From: Luzula sylvatica
Lineage: Eukaryota > Streptophyta > Magnoliopsida > Poales > Juncaceae
Reading direction: 5' to 3'
DNA length: 64,000 nt
NCBI GenBank assembly: GCA_946800325.1
Contig: OX326959.1
Coordinates: forward strand, 10,546,862 to 10,610,861
Both the position numbers and the translations under genes were made by a program. Of the stretch, positions 48,389 to 59,802 are shown piece after piece. The notes beneath the pieces were generated by a model that was given only the letters and a program-made list of their open reading frames with translations, had not been told where the DNA came from and did not search any database. Within the stretch, counting starts at the first letter, position 1. Each line of letters opens with the position of its first letter.

Positions 48389-48761
48389 GGGTCGTTTGGT
48401 TCGAGTTTTGAAATATGTTTTGGAATATTATATGTCAAGAAATTTCATTCCATGAAATAATATTTCATGGCATACACAATAGTCATGTTTGGTTCATACA
48501 TCTTCTTTTCCTATAAATTTAGAAAATATGTGAAATAAATAATTTTTTTGGAATAATTTTAGTTTTTAATATTTGAAGATATAGAATGTCCCTGGGAATA
48601 GAGAAAAACCACCAATTTTGATGGTAATTCTATTATCATGAAATATGTCCATTGACATCGTGTATTACTTATATCTAGTGTCTGAATCAAACATGAAAAT
48701 GAAATAAATTATGATGGATGTCAAGACATATAAATTCTAAAGCACGAACCAAACGTTCCCC
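48389..48761. mobile_element. PIF/Harbinger-like MITE
   Basis: Left end GGGTCGTTTGGTTCGAG; the right end is the complement of GGGGAACGTTTGGTTCGTGC. 373 bp, AT-rich, with an internal inverted patch (gaaatttcattcc). Terminal GGG-CGTTTGGTTCG is typical of Tourist-type MITEs. The 3-bp target duplication could not be fixed with confidence. Confidence 0.6.
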
Positions 48762-48960
48762 AAGATGGTTCCACAAGATATTTTTGCAATTTAGTTATGA
48801 TGCACATTTTTTGTCATATTGTTTTTCTCTTTTCATTGAATTTGGTAAGAATATTTTTTGTAATACAAAATAAAATGCTGAGACCCAAAATAATTAACTT
48901 TTCTGACATTATGGATTTGTTTACAGTATATTAATTTTCTTTTTCATACACACTTTCAAC

Positions 48961-50960
48961 ATGAGGTCACTCTCTTCTTCTCTCTTCTCTTCTCCTTTCA
49001 CTGCTTCGTATTTCAGTTCGAGATCTTCAAGCTCACAATTCTACTGTAATCCTCAAAGAACCACTCTTTCTCTCTCTAATTCAAGCCCCATAAATTGTTT
49101 CCAGTCATACCCTTGCACTCTTTCACTGTCGCGGAAAAATATGGCGACCCATTGCTCCGTTTCAGAAGGAACTACAATTGAAGCTTCGACTGGAAATCAT
49201 GGCTTCCAATGCTTGGATGGGATCCGTGAACTCGCTGAATCTGGCCGGTTTAAGGCAAGTTTTGATCTTTTGAATGTTTAATTTCTTTATTTTATGCTAA
49301 TTTTGAATATCAATGGGAAAATTGTGGATTTATTTTAGTAATTTCTTCAATTCGAGTGATGTACAATGCGAATTTGTGAATTAATGATTGTTTTAAGTGC
49401 ATTAATCCATGTATATTTGAAGTTCAATTGAGGAATTATTTTGGTTGAGATCACAAAATATTAGGTTTATTTCAGTTGATTGGGAAAAATTTAACCAGCA
49501 GAATATTTAATTTTTGTAATTCCAACATTTTTTTTCACAGGCTTGGCTTTTAGACCAATTTGGTGTTCTTCACGACGGGAAAAACCCTTATCCTAGCGCC
49601 ATTTCGACATGTATTCTTTTTCATCAATACACATATTACTAAAAAAAATTACTTTTATTAAAGTAATTTTGAGTTATTTTTTCCATGGTAGTAGAGAAGC
49701 TAGCTTCAACAGGGGCAAAATTGGTAATTATAAGCAATTCATCTAGAAGGGCATTTGTAACTCTCGATAAACTTAAGAGTCTTGGATTCGACCCTTCACT
49801 TTTTCACGGAGCAATTACAAGTGGAGAATTAACGCATCAATTCCTTCTTAGGTAAAAAAAAGAAGTAAAAAACAATTTTCATTTAACCTAGGGTTCATTA
49901 TGCAAATGCGACTTGTACTTTTATATTAGGAGAGATGATCCATGGTTTAAATCTCTTGGGAGAAAATGCATTCATATTACATGGAAAGATAGAGGCGCAA
50001 TTTCTCTCGAGGTAAAATTCAAAAAAGGCCTTGCGTTATTTAAAATTTCAGAATAACCCTTTTATTCTAATGTAATGTTTTTTGCATGTTTAGGGTTTGG
50101 GATTGGAATTGGTGACCGAAGTGGACGAAGCGGATTTTGTACTGGCACACGGTACCGAAGCTATCGGTACGCCTTCTGGTACCGCCAATGCGATTAATTT
50201 GGAGGGCATTTATGAAATTTTAGGGTTTTGTGCGAAGAGAAAAATTCCTATGGTCGTTGCAAATCCTGATTTTGTTACCGTTGAAGCAAGAGATTTGCGT
50301 ATTATGCCTGGTATAATTATAAAATTATTTTGGTACTTTTGTGCGAATATTTTTTTTATATTGGTTATAATTTTCTGATAATTATATATATTTTTAATTT
50401 TTTTTAGGAACTTTAGCTGCGAAATATGAGGAACTTGGAGGCGAAGTAAAATGGATGGGTAAACCTGACAAAGTATTTTTTTCTATAATATTTTAATTTT
50501 TAGATGATAAATAATATGATATTTTCAAATATTTTGATTTGTTATAAAATTTATTTATTTTTTGACCGAATTTCACATATACTCTCCTCCAAAAAAGAGA
50601 AATCATGTATTCATAACACATATAATGAAATTTATATTTTGAAGGGGGTATATATGAAATTGTATTTGTAAGGGTATACATGAAATTTGTGAATATTTAT
50701 TTTAGGTGATATATGAATCGGCGATGGATTTGACCGGCATTGACCCGAGTGAATGCATAACAATTGGAGATTCTTTGCACCACGATATTAAAGGGGCGAA
50801 TAAATCGCAAATAAAATCTGGTTTGATTACTGGAGGAATTCATGCGGAAGAATTAGGTCTTGGTTCTTTCAACGAAAAAGCTCGCGTTGACTCGGTCAAC
50901 TCTTTGTGTGACAAATTTGTCGCGCGTCCTGATTTTGTTTTGCCTTCTTTTATTTGGTAG
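48961..50960 (+). CDS. HAD-IIA family hydrolase, plastid-targeted (380 aa)
   Basis: Seven exons: 48961-49254, 49541-49610, 49692-49851, 49930-50011, 50094-50310, 50408-50472, 50706-50960. They join in one frame. The first ~60 residues are Ser-rich and without acidic residues, as in a transit peptide; a second in-frame ATG at 49141 could give a shorter cytosolic form. HAD motifs are visible: motif I LLDQFGVLHDG (nucleophile Asp), motif II IISNSSRR, motif III Lys in MGKPDK, motif IV ITIGDSLHHDI with the metal-binding Asp residues. The cap between motifs II and III fits subfamily IIA (NagD-like); several plants have one such protein of unknown substrate. Intron 1 starts with GC (AAG|gcaagt), not GT; the frame demands it. 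Intact. Confidence 0.9.
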
Positions 50961-51343
50961 TAAATTCACTTATTTTTGGAACCAATTAAAAATTTGTTTG
51001 TGACCGTATAAGGCGGATAAATTTCACGTAGGCCCGTGTTTTTATTTTTATTCATGAGTTTGTGTTTGTGGAATTTTGGATGTAAAATACCAGATTTTAT
51101 AGGTTGCTTTGCAAAATCCATTTGTCATTTAAATTAAGAAGTATTGTATTCAAGTGTTGAGTTTTAAGAAGCCTCCCCAATTGCAAAATACCAGATTTGA
51201 ACATAATCCGAGATTCTAAGTTCCTGGAAAATAGTTCTGTGATTTGGATAAAATTAGGATATGAATTCCCGTTTCTCAAGCTCTCCAGAAAATTATCAAG
51301 AAAAGACGAGAAGTATTGTTTCTCTGACCTTCCTTCACCAAAG

Positions 51344-52587
51344 ATGCTTTCTTTTCAAAGCCTTATCCCCTCTAAACCCTTCTTCTCCCCCTTAAACCCT
51401 AAACCCAAAACCCTCATCAAACTGCCTCTCCGTCTCTCCAACCTTAACCCACTCGCCAAGAAGAAACAGAGCGATTTAGTTAATGAAAATTCGAACCAAG
51501 ATAAATTGGATGAAAAAGGCACGACCTTGAGAGATGGTGGCGTGGCAAAATCAGAACCACCGATAAATCCATTGATTAAGCCTCGGAAAAAGCGGAGGGG
51601 ACGCCGTAGCGAGGCTCAAGCAGTAGAGGACCATGTACGCAACCAGCTCGAACAGACCTTCTCCTCAATTCGCGAAAAAAACCCTGGTTTGTTAGAAAAT
51701 ATGCACGCGATCCTGAAAGACAAGCCTGAAGAATCAACCATTGATGAAGAGGGAGAAGAGGAGGAAGAACAACAAGAGGAGGAGGATCCAGAATGGCCAG
51801 TGGATGCAGATAAAGGGTGGGGAATTCGAGCTTCAGAATATTTCGATAAGCACTCAATAAAGAACGTCGTCGATAATGGAGTCGAAATCGATTGGGAAGG
51901 AGAGATCGAGGAAGGGTGGGTTAAAGAAATCAACTGCTTGGAATGGGAAAGCTTCGCCTTTCATCCGAGTCCCCTCATTGTCCTCGTATTCGAGCGGTAC
52001 AATAGGTAATAATTTCCAATTTAGCCGTGATGTAATGATTCACTAATGCTCTAATTTGTACAGGCCATCTCATAACTGGAAATTTCTGAAGGAACTCGAG
52101 AGTGCAGCTAAAGTTTACTGGAGTTCTAAGGATCATTTACCACCAAGGGTAATATCGTCTCTTCTTTTTAATGATTACAATATTCTTAATTTTATTTATG
52201 GTGTGATTTAGACAGTAAAGCTAGACGTGAATATAGAGACGGACCTTGCGTACGCATTAAAAGTGAAGGAAACAGATTGTCCTCAGTTTTTATTTCTAAG
52301 AGGAAACCACATTATGTACCGTGAAAAAGGTCGGTTCGTATAGTTCCGATATGATATTGATATTGAATATTCATTTTTTTTATTGTCAAAGTTATAAGAG
52401 ATATTGAATATTCATTTTTTTTATTGTCATAGTTATAAGAAATGGAGTATTAATTCCCTCAAATGGTATATTTTGTAATTTTTCAGAGATAAGGAGTTCT
52501 GACGAACTAGTGAAAATGATTGCTCATTTCTACTACAATGCAAAGAGACCTGATTGGATCAATTCTGCACAGAATACTCGAGTTTGA
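51344..52587 (+). CDS. MRL7/MRL7L-type plastid thioredoxin-fold protein (321 aa)
   Basis: Four exons: 51344-52005, 52064-52148, 52212-52329, 52487-52587, all GT-AG and in frame. Residues 1-45 are Ser/Lys/Pro-rich without acids (transit peptide). Then a basic [14 protein letters not shown] patch, a helix-rich stretch, an acidic run ([15 protein letters not shown]), and [20 protein letters not shown]. The C-terminal half has a thioredoxin-like fold, [20 protein letters not shown] ... [21 protein letters not shown] ... [13 protein letters not shown], without a CxxC redox pair. This matches the MRL7/MRL7L family (also named SVR4, ECB1, RCB or NCP types), needed for PEP-dependent plastid transcription and early chloroplast development. 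MRL7L is my first choice. The ATG chosen is the first that starts the transit peptide; an upstream frame extension has no ATG of good context. Confidence 0.87.
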
Positions 52588-54000
52588 ACTATATATTCTT
52601 CTAGAAGGTTAGAGATGATAGGTTTGCCTCTTTTGCAACGAAACCATGTGCATATACTTAAGGGGAAATTACAAGTATATCCTTGTTTAACCCTCAAATA
52701 ACAAATTTATCCCTCTAAAATAATTAATATCATATTTATCCCTCTAAAATTTAAGACACCGTTAACTTGTTCTCCGGTAAACATAACAGTAACTATTACA
52801 TTTATGATTCTACCCTTCAATCCCCCCATCCCTTTTAATATAACTTACATTTCCATCTCGATCTCCCCTTCCCTCTCCCTCTCCCTCTCTGGATCCCTCC
52901 ATCCATCCAGCTCGCCGGTCATGCAAACACAAGAAAGAGAGCCGATTAAAGAAATTGAGTTGCGAGAAATAGATGCTATTTTAGATGTTTCTCGATTTTC
53001 CCTGCTCTGCTACTTACCTCTGAGATTAAATGCAAGAAATGAGCCTCAATTCGACAATTGAATGATGTATTCGACTAGTGAAAAGTATCTTATTCTATAC
53101 GAATTGTTGATTGTGTGATTTATGGTTGATTAGGCATAATTATGCTGAAATTGTGTTTGATCAAGGTTGGTTAGGATTAGATAAGAATTTGGATCTAGAT
53201 TGCGGTTAATATGTATGGTTCAATGGAGGCGGTAATAGGGGTCAATTTGAGATAAATCAACATTTATATGCATATAACTTATTTTTTGATGTTGCAAATC
53301 GACATTTATATGCATACTTGCAGCGTGGTGGATGATTAAAGGGGATTGAGAAGATTACTCTTCAATTCCCAATTCTCTTTGAGGAGAACAGTTCCATTCA
53401 ATCTAACATGAAGCCTATTTAGTTGCATAATTCAACCGAAAAAATCTTTTAACTAATCTGAATTTGGTGTTAATTTCAGGAATCATCAGAGGGTATACCC
53501 TTCGTGATGAGAATTTCTAAGAAGAAACCTTAACAGTTCCATGGAAAATGATGCCAAAAATACGCTGAAGGTATATTTACTCATCACAATTCTTTCTTTT
53601 GGAAAATTTCATAGTATAAATCTAAGAAAAAACAAACACATTGTTAATGATAACTAAAGGAAAAGGTAGCATTGCTTCTTCTCTGAAAGCGATTACAGAA
53701 ATTGAATTAGTCCGGTTAATTTACAAAACTGCTCTTAGTAAAATATTTTTAAATTTCAAACTCATTTTGTCATGTGAAAAGTTGATTTTTTATTGGCAGG
53801 CTTTAATTAGATTTATGCTACAGTTCTGCTGCTGGAGCATTGAATGCATCATATAGATATTTTTCTTCAATACGGTGAAACACATTTCATAATAAAAGAA
53901 ATTGCCCCTATACTTAATAATCTTTGTTTATTATTATTATTATTATGAAGTTCTGACAATACGGCGAAACACATTTCGTAATAAAGTAATGCAAAGAAAA
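52588..54000. other. Intergenic with possible fragmentary exons
   Basis: 3' flank of the plastid gene. A short ORF at 52921-53061 (MQTQEREPIKEIELREID...) and scattered genic-looking bits near 53480-53575 were not assigned. (ttatta)n near 53930. No recognised gene. Confidence 0.35.
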
Positions 54001-54345
54001 TTACTTAGGTCCAAACTTGGCAACAAAATCTACAATATTTGTATGAGAGCTCCCCCCATCTTTGGTTGCCTCTTGAGCTTTGTCCCCCCATTTTGTTGTA
54101 TTGTTTCTGTGCTTCTCATTCCTCTCCCTCCATGGCCTCCTTCATACACTTAACTATCTCCTCTCTCTTCACCAACCCATTTGAATCTTGCTTGACCTGT
54201 TTCCGAATCTTCCAAATGTCTTCTACATATTTTGCATTCATTGGTTGATCGCTCCATTGCGGCATTGTGACCGTTGGCACGCCTAAAACAAAAGCTTCAA
54301 TTGTTGAATTCCATCCACAGTGCGAGACCAATAATGGGTAGAGAG
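54001..54345 (-). pseudogene. UDP-glycosyltransferase C-terminal fragment
   Basis: Reads PLLVSHCGWNSTIEAFVLGVP then MPQWSDQPMNAKYVEDIWK: the second half of the plant PSPG box, with the conserved HCGWNS and the final DQ pair that contacts the sugar. After EAMEGE one base is off frame; in the next frame NEKHRNNTTKWGDKAQEATK, DGGSSHTNIVDFVAKFGPK and stop (54001-54003) restore the normal family end. The wording is UGT74-like. The acceptor-binding half and the first part of PSPG are missing, so it is a frameshifted 3' remnant. Confidence 0.87.
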
Positions 54346-55025
54346 AGAATAAGGCAATCAGAAACTACATATCAAATCCCGCCCTGAACCAACATGAAAG
54401 AGTAAAGAGAGACCAATAATGGGCAAAATCGTGCCAATACCTATATCATATTAATCATAACCATCAAAATAAGAAACTGGCGACCAAATCCAGTCTTGAT
54501 CCAACACGAAAGATTAAAGAGGAACCCATAAGGGGCAAAATCGTGCCCAATACGCATATCTTGCAAGCCCATAAAATCAAATTCATTCTAAACAACAGCT
54601 AAAGTTTGCAATCGAAGAAAACAATAACAATAAAACAACAACAAAAAGTAAGAAAAGAAATCAGTGCAAAACCACCTATAAAGGGCATATTCGTGCCCAA
54701 TATGTATATCATATTAATCAGAACAGTCAAAATCAGGAACTGGCGACCAAATCGACCCAACACCAAAGATTAAAAAGATCCTGATAAGGAGCAAAATTGT
54801 CTCCAATACACACATCGTACAAGCCCCGTAAACCACATTCATTCGAAACATAAGCAAAAGCTTACAAAGAAAGAAAACAACCAAGACATTAAGAAAAAAA
54901 ATAGGGAAAAATCCTAGAAATCAAAACCATTATAAAAAGCACCAAAAGCTCGCAGATGAGGAGAAGAAGAACAACAACAACAACAACAACAACAACAAAA
55001 ACAAAAACAATAAGCAAAGAAATCG
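54346..55025. repeat. Two ~265-bp degenerate repeats
   Basis: The phrases ggcgaccaaatc (54479, 54744) and gggcaaaatcgtgcc-like sequence recur with about 265 bp spacing. An (aac)n tract lies at 54964-55000. No gene; a possible remnant of the UGT's intron or upstream DNA. Confidence 0.55.
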
Positions 55026-55033
55026 ACTGCAAA

Positions 55034-55602
55034 TAGGGGTGTCAATGGGGTGGATATTGCCCGAACCGACCCGAACCGTATCCGAAGAATATCCGGATCC
55101 GAAAATAAAATATCCGGATCCGGATGGAACCAGATCCGGAACCGTATCCGTTTTTACGGGTATGGATCCGGATCTAGGAGCTAAAATTTTGATGGATCCG
55201 GATACTATCCGGATCCGAATAAAATTTGTAAACGGGTATCCGTTTTGTTGTAATAATGATCAAAATTATATTAATACATAATACGCAATAACTATATTTT
55301 AATTCACAATAATACATAATAATCAATAATCACTTATATATATGTGTATATATATAATTTGTTTTAAAATTATAAAATAATCAAGATTTGATTTCTAAAA
55401 ATATTATTATATCATAATATCCGAATGGGATCCGTATCCGTATCCGTATCCGACAATATCCGAACCGTATCCGTATCCGTTTAATATCCGAACCGTATCC
55501 GGATCCGGGTAGTACCGTATCCGGATCCATATCCGAAAAAAATATGGATATGGATCTGGTACGACCACTATCCGAACCGTATCCGAACCGTTGACACCCC
55601 TA
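55034..55602. mobile_element. hAT-type MITE with tatccg arrays
   Basis: TIRs TAGGGGTGTCAATGG and complement CCGTTGACACCCCTA (ending 55602), flanked by the perfect 8-bp target duplication actgcaaa (55026-55033, 55603-55610). Terminal AGGGGTGTCAA and 8-bp duplications define hAT elements. Both arms are packed with ggatccggata / tatccg repeats, which are also inverted. Confidence 0.93.
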
Positions 55603-55610
55603 ACTGCAAA

Positions 55611-56500
55611 CCATACTGTTGGACTGGAAGAAGCCGGCGAAAGAATCCCCCGTATCGTAACGTACGCAAAATAAGATCGAACGGATGATATCATCGCTAA
55701 AGTAACAGACCGGACGGCAGAGAACTGCGAGCCGGCAAAAGTGCTTGCATTAGTATTCTGCTTAGATGACATTTTGCATATTGCAACGATATATACAAAA
55801 GTTCGGTATGTATTTTTATAATGTAGTGGATAAACAATGGATCTTGTATTAGCAAGATTTATTCCGAACACAATTTTTGTAAAAAATTCTCAAAATCATG
55901 AAGAGTTAGTTGGAAATGGCTCGAAATAAATTGTGATTGTTCTCTAGCAGGAACAAACGAGGCATTAAAAATGTAAATAACGTTTTATATATTTAATACA
56001 TGACAGAGAACCGTTTGGGTACTCTCTTCAAAAAAAAACAAACGAGGCATTTCCTCTTTTGATGTAATGAACATAACCTTTTTTTAATTTCTATGACTTA
56101 AACTTGTCCTCAAACACAAGTCATTTCAGAACCCATCATCGAAACATCGTCGACTGAATTATGGTCATCGCTTCTTTCAATATGTGATGATTTTGGCCTT
56201 ATTTTTACGATTTCATATGTCGAATGCATCGAATCTTTCACTTAGATCATATCATGGTCTTATTATAAATTATTCAAAAATTAAATTAAAATTAGAACTA
56301 TTCTTTGATATATCAAGCATTTTTTTCAAGGTTTTTTGTTCTTCATAAAAAACACAATCTTTATATTCTTTAAAACTAATTTTAATATGGTCATTATTTG
56401 TATAGCTATTTCTTGAGAAGATTAAATAATACATAGATGAACAAAAAAATATTTTTTTGAATTAAAAGAGTTTTAATTTACAGCTATTTACAGACGGCAG
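55611..56500. other. Intergenic
   Basis: No gene recognised. AT-rich after 55750. Confidence 0.4.
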
Positions 56501-56644
56501 TATTTAAAATTATTTTAACCTCCTAATCCTCCGACAAACCCTCATCTGACCTCCCCTTCCTTAGAGGCCATATACTGTACTCTCCAATGTTTCCACAACA
56601 TCATCTATATCTCTAATTATGTTTCCAATGACATAATTATCCCT

Positions 56645-57170
56645 CTAATTTTCATTATTTTCATCATCACGGGCATCATCTCCGCCATATATTCCCCTCC
56701 TCTGCCACAGGCTTAATTGTGACCCCGCTTGTTTGACAACCTGTTCTTCATTTCTTGAGTTTTCTCGAAATAGTCTATTACATATCTCCTTCCAAACTTC
56801 AAATATTAGGAAGAGCGTGACTCCCGTTCCTTTATAACCCTCGAATTGGTCACATGCATATATATGCCTCTCGTCGGCGTGCCCCATTCAGATCCATATA
56901 TCCCACACCTTCATCGTGAAATTACATTCCTGCACTAAATGTTTTTGGTTCTCGGCAGATTGTTTACACAGTAAGCATCTTGATGGCAACCGCCACCCCC
57001 TCATTTTTAGAAAATCTTGCGTCGGTATTATTTGTTTGACCCATTTCCACACGAATGTTTTTAGTTTTGTCGGTATCTTAAGTTTCCACAATCTTGCCCA
57101 ATCGATCCCCGGACCCCGCCCAAACCTCTCATAGTCAAAGCCTCGTATGCCTTCCTTGTCGTGAATACCC
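56645..57170 (-). pseudogene. LINE zinc-binding (zf-RVT) fragment
   Basis: On the minus strand: DWARLWKLKIPTKLKTFVWK, then RGWRLPSRCLLCKQSAENQ, then KHLVQECNFTMKVWDIWI, i.e. the C-x2-C ... H-x4-C zinc-binding domain that follows reverse transcriptase in plant LINEs. A stop follows DIWI, after which weak similarity continues (FLIFEVWKEICNRLF) in the same family style to about 56700. No RT domain next to it. It differs from the LINE at 59803, so it is an independent, older relic. Confidence 0.82.
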
Positions 57171-58200
57171 CTTCCCTCGCCACTCGAAGATTACATGCAG
57201 AAATGCTAAAAAACATACTATATACTCATGCAATAACAAAAGATGATTCTCTCTTGTTTATACTTGGTTTTTAGGAACCTAACTGAGATTTTAATACATA
57301 GAAATCATTTATGTTATATATATTGTAATAAACCATGGTATATTTCGAATAAATCCACTGGAAAAAGGCTCTCTACGAGGCTACCATGCTATATTTGAAA
57401 TGGAATTTTTGATATTCCCTCTAATTTCTGGATTGTGTATTTATGTGATTGTGTATTTATTTATTTTATCTCATGTGCTGATTTTAGAAAGAGACGAGTC
57501 AATTTTTTTTAGAATAATTTTGTCCATCAAATTTTATTTTCGGACGATACATTTTGTAATAAAATACATCCATGTTGTGTGTTGTCGTCATGTAATTAGA
57601 AAGAATGCATCATATTTGAATATGTTAAGAAAATACTAAGCAATAAGCAAGGTACTTTTGTATAGAGAAAATAATACTTCGCTTTTTCTTCTTAGACAAG
57701 TTAATATAGAGATTAAAAGAAAATGGTCTCGCAGGAGGAGCGGCTCGTTTTTTTTTTATTTTCGGTTTTTTTTTTAACATATACTTTTTAAGTACAACAT
57801 ATTTTTTTGAAGTGCAATATATTATTTTACTCACAACTTCCAAAATATACATTATGCATGTCATGTCGTTTATATGTTTGATATACATTTTTAAAATACA
57901 ACACACGTTTGTTCGAAAATATATACAATTTTAGATATGAGGTTCGACTTTTAAAGGCTAGATATGGTTTAAAATTCTCGCAGCGAAATCGCATGAATTG
58001 AACTATGATAATAAATAATCATTATTATATTTTAAAAATGGTAGAAGATAACTATGTCAATTTTATCAAAGTATACTAATAGTAACGACATGCACCGAAT
58101 TGTTACACGTGTAGATTGAGTTAAAAACTCGCAGCGAAATCGCGGCTATTGTACTAGTATAACAAATAATATATACATAAAGAATTCTAAAATAAATAAA
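57171..58200. other. AT-rich intergenic, possible Helitron end
   Basis: No gene. The phrase ctcgcagcgaaatcgc occurs at about 57977 and 58130; the second is followed by ggctattgtaCTAGT (to about 58165), which resembles a Helitron 3' end (hairpin, spacer, CTAG, T). Short stem, so tentative. Confidence 0.35.
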
Positions 58201-58283
58201 TACTAACAAATGAAAGAAAAATACTCAATTTCTCTACAAGTGAATAAATTGTAAAGTGTTTTAATATTTAAACCACTCGATTC

Positions 58284-59465
58284 ACCGAGTGTTGCGCCGC
58301 CCATAGCAATTGCAGCACTTAGCTGCCATATGACCAACACCACCGCAGTTATGGCATTTGCGGTGGTCTTCGGGTTTATGACCCTTCTTGCCACAGAAAT
58401 GGCATATCGATGTGTGCTGGGTCTCACTGCCTCTCCGGCTGATTTCCTCCTCCTAAATTAGAAATAAAGAATTACCAAACGCATACAATAATGAGGATTA
58501 AAAAAACCTCAAACTAAATTAAGCAAGACGATTAAACAATCTTATTTTATTGTGAATACACAACGAACAATTATGTGATAAATAACTCCAAATGCTTGCC
58601 CAACCTCTTAAAATCAACATACACCCATTTGACATGTTTGTTGTCACAAGTATGCTTAGATGACAAAAAAGAAGTCTACCAATGGTCTTTTCGTATAGTG
58701 GTAAAATGCTTATCACAAAATTTATCAAAGACCAAAAGTTCAAACTCCATTGGTATCACAAATAAAAAAAAATGAAACCAATAATATTCATATTTCATTG
58801 ATTATGTTTCATTTAAAAAAAAAAAAAAAAAAAACTTATGTTGCGTGAAAAAAAAATATACCTCGTGAAATATCCAGCCCGTAGGTACTATTCTTTGGGT
58901 TCTTCGGACATATATTCAGCAAGAGACTCATTTATGATCTCATCCGTCAGATTGTCCTCCTGCATAAAGGTGCATACAATGTTAACGAGATTGAGTTTAG
59001 AGTTTTAAACAATCAAGTGACAAAATCTAACTGAAAATGACAACTTATTTGGGAAAATCACGATAATAATATTTAGTAAAATCATTTGAGTAACACTTAA
59101 ATTTTTTTTACCAATCGTATTTCATCGGCCGATATTTCGACCGGTGGCATCTCCCCCGCAGATGTCACCTCCGCCTCCTCTATCTCCTCGTCCTCCACGC
59201 GAGGCGGGATTCCCTCTACCCGAACCCCTCCCCCATCCATATCCTCCTCTTAGTCCTCTACATGAAACACTCCCTCCTGCATCTCCTCCATGTGGAGGCG
59301 ATGTGGCTCCACCTCCCCCTGAAGCCCCCTCCCTTCGACATGAGTAGGCGGCACCTCCACAATGCGAGGTCCCCCCTGCTCCACTTCTTCCATGGAGTGA
59401 CCTCCTTCCTCCGTCAAGCGAACCTCAACCAATGGCCCTTCTTCTTCCCTGCGGTGGACCTTAAA
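58284..59465 (-). pseudogene. Zinc-knuckle gene, apparently broken
   Basis: The last exon, 58452-58284, reads EEISRRGSETQHTS then two zinc knuckles, CHFCGKKGHKPEDH and CHNCGGVGHMAAKC, and a stop. Upstream on the same strand an exon at about 58959-58862 (NLTDEIINESLAEY...; later part RIVPTGWIFHE in another frame) and a Glu/Val-rich exon at about 59455-59112 (GPLVEVRLTEEGG...) have plausible splice borders. The Glu-rich exon has an in-frame stop after VFHVED, and the middle exon needs a frameshift, so the gene looks decayed. CCHC knuckles bind nucleic acids and occur in host genes and in transposon proteins; which applies is not clear. Confidence 0.5.
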
Positions 59466-59787
59466 ATGCATAAAAAACGATTTGTTTTCAAAATAATGAA
59501 ATAAATACGTACAATGTGACGATTTAGTAAAGTAGGTCGGAACAGAAAAATTCAAGATTAAAATTAAAACCCAATTTCAAACTCAAACGGTACCAGCAAA
59601 ATATAAGTTAGAAAAAATGGTACAATGATTAAATAGGGTGTCAATGTCACGATTTAGTCCAGGTTAAAACATGTATGTTAATATTAAACACCAGAAAAAT
59701 ATGGAACAGGTTAAAACAGGTAATTTCAAACTCAAACGGCAAGAATTTTTTTCAATTATTTAATTTGTTGGTTAAAACAGGTTGATC
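59466..59787. other. Target region of the LINE
   Basis: Repetitive phrases (atatggaacag, ggttaaaacag) surround the insertion site. No gene. Confidence 0.4.
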
Positions 59788-59802
59788 AATATGGAACAGC
59801 TA

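Noticed and set aside
51576..51933. Two ORFs antisense to the plastid thioredoxin-fold gene.
   Set aside because: Shadows of a well supported exon; low-complexity Ser tract is the reverse of the acidic run.
54039..54248. Plus-strand ORF opposite the UGT fragment.
   Set aside because: Shadow of the glycosyltransferase coding strand.
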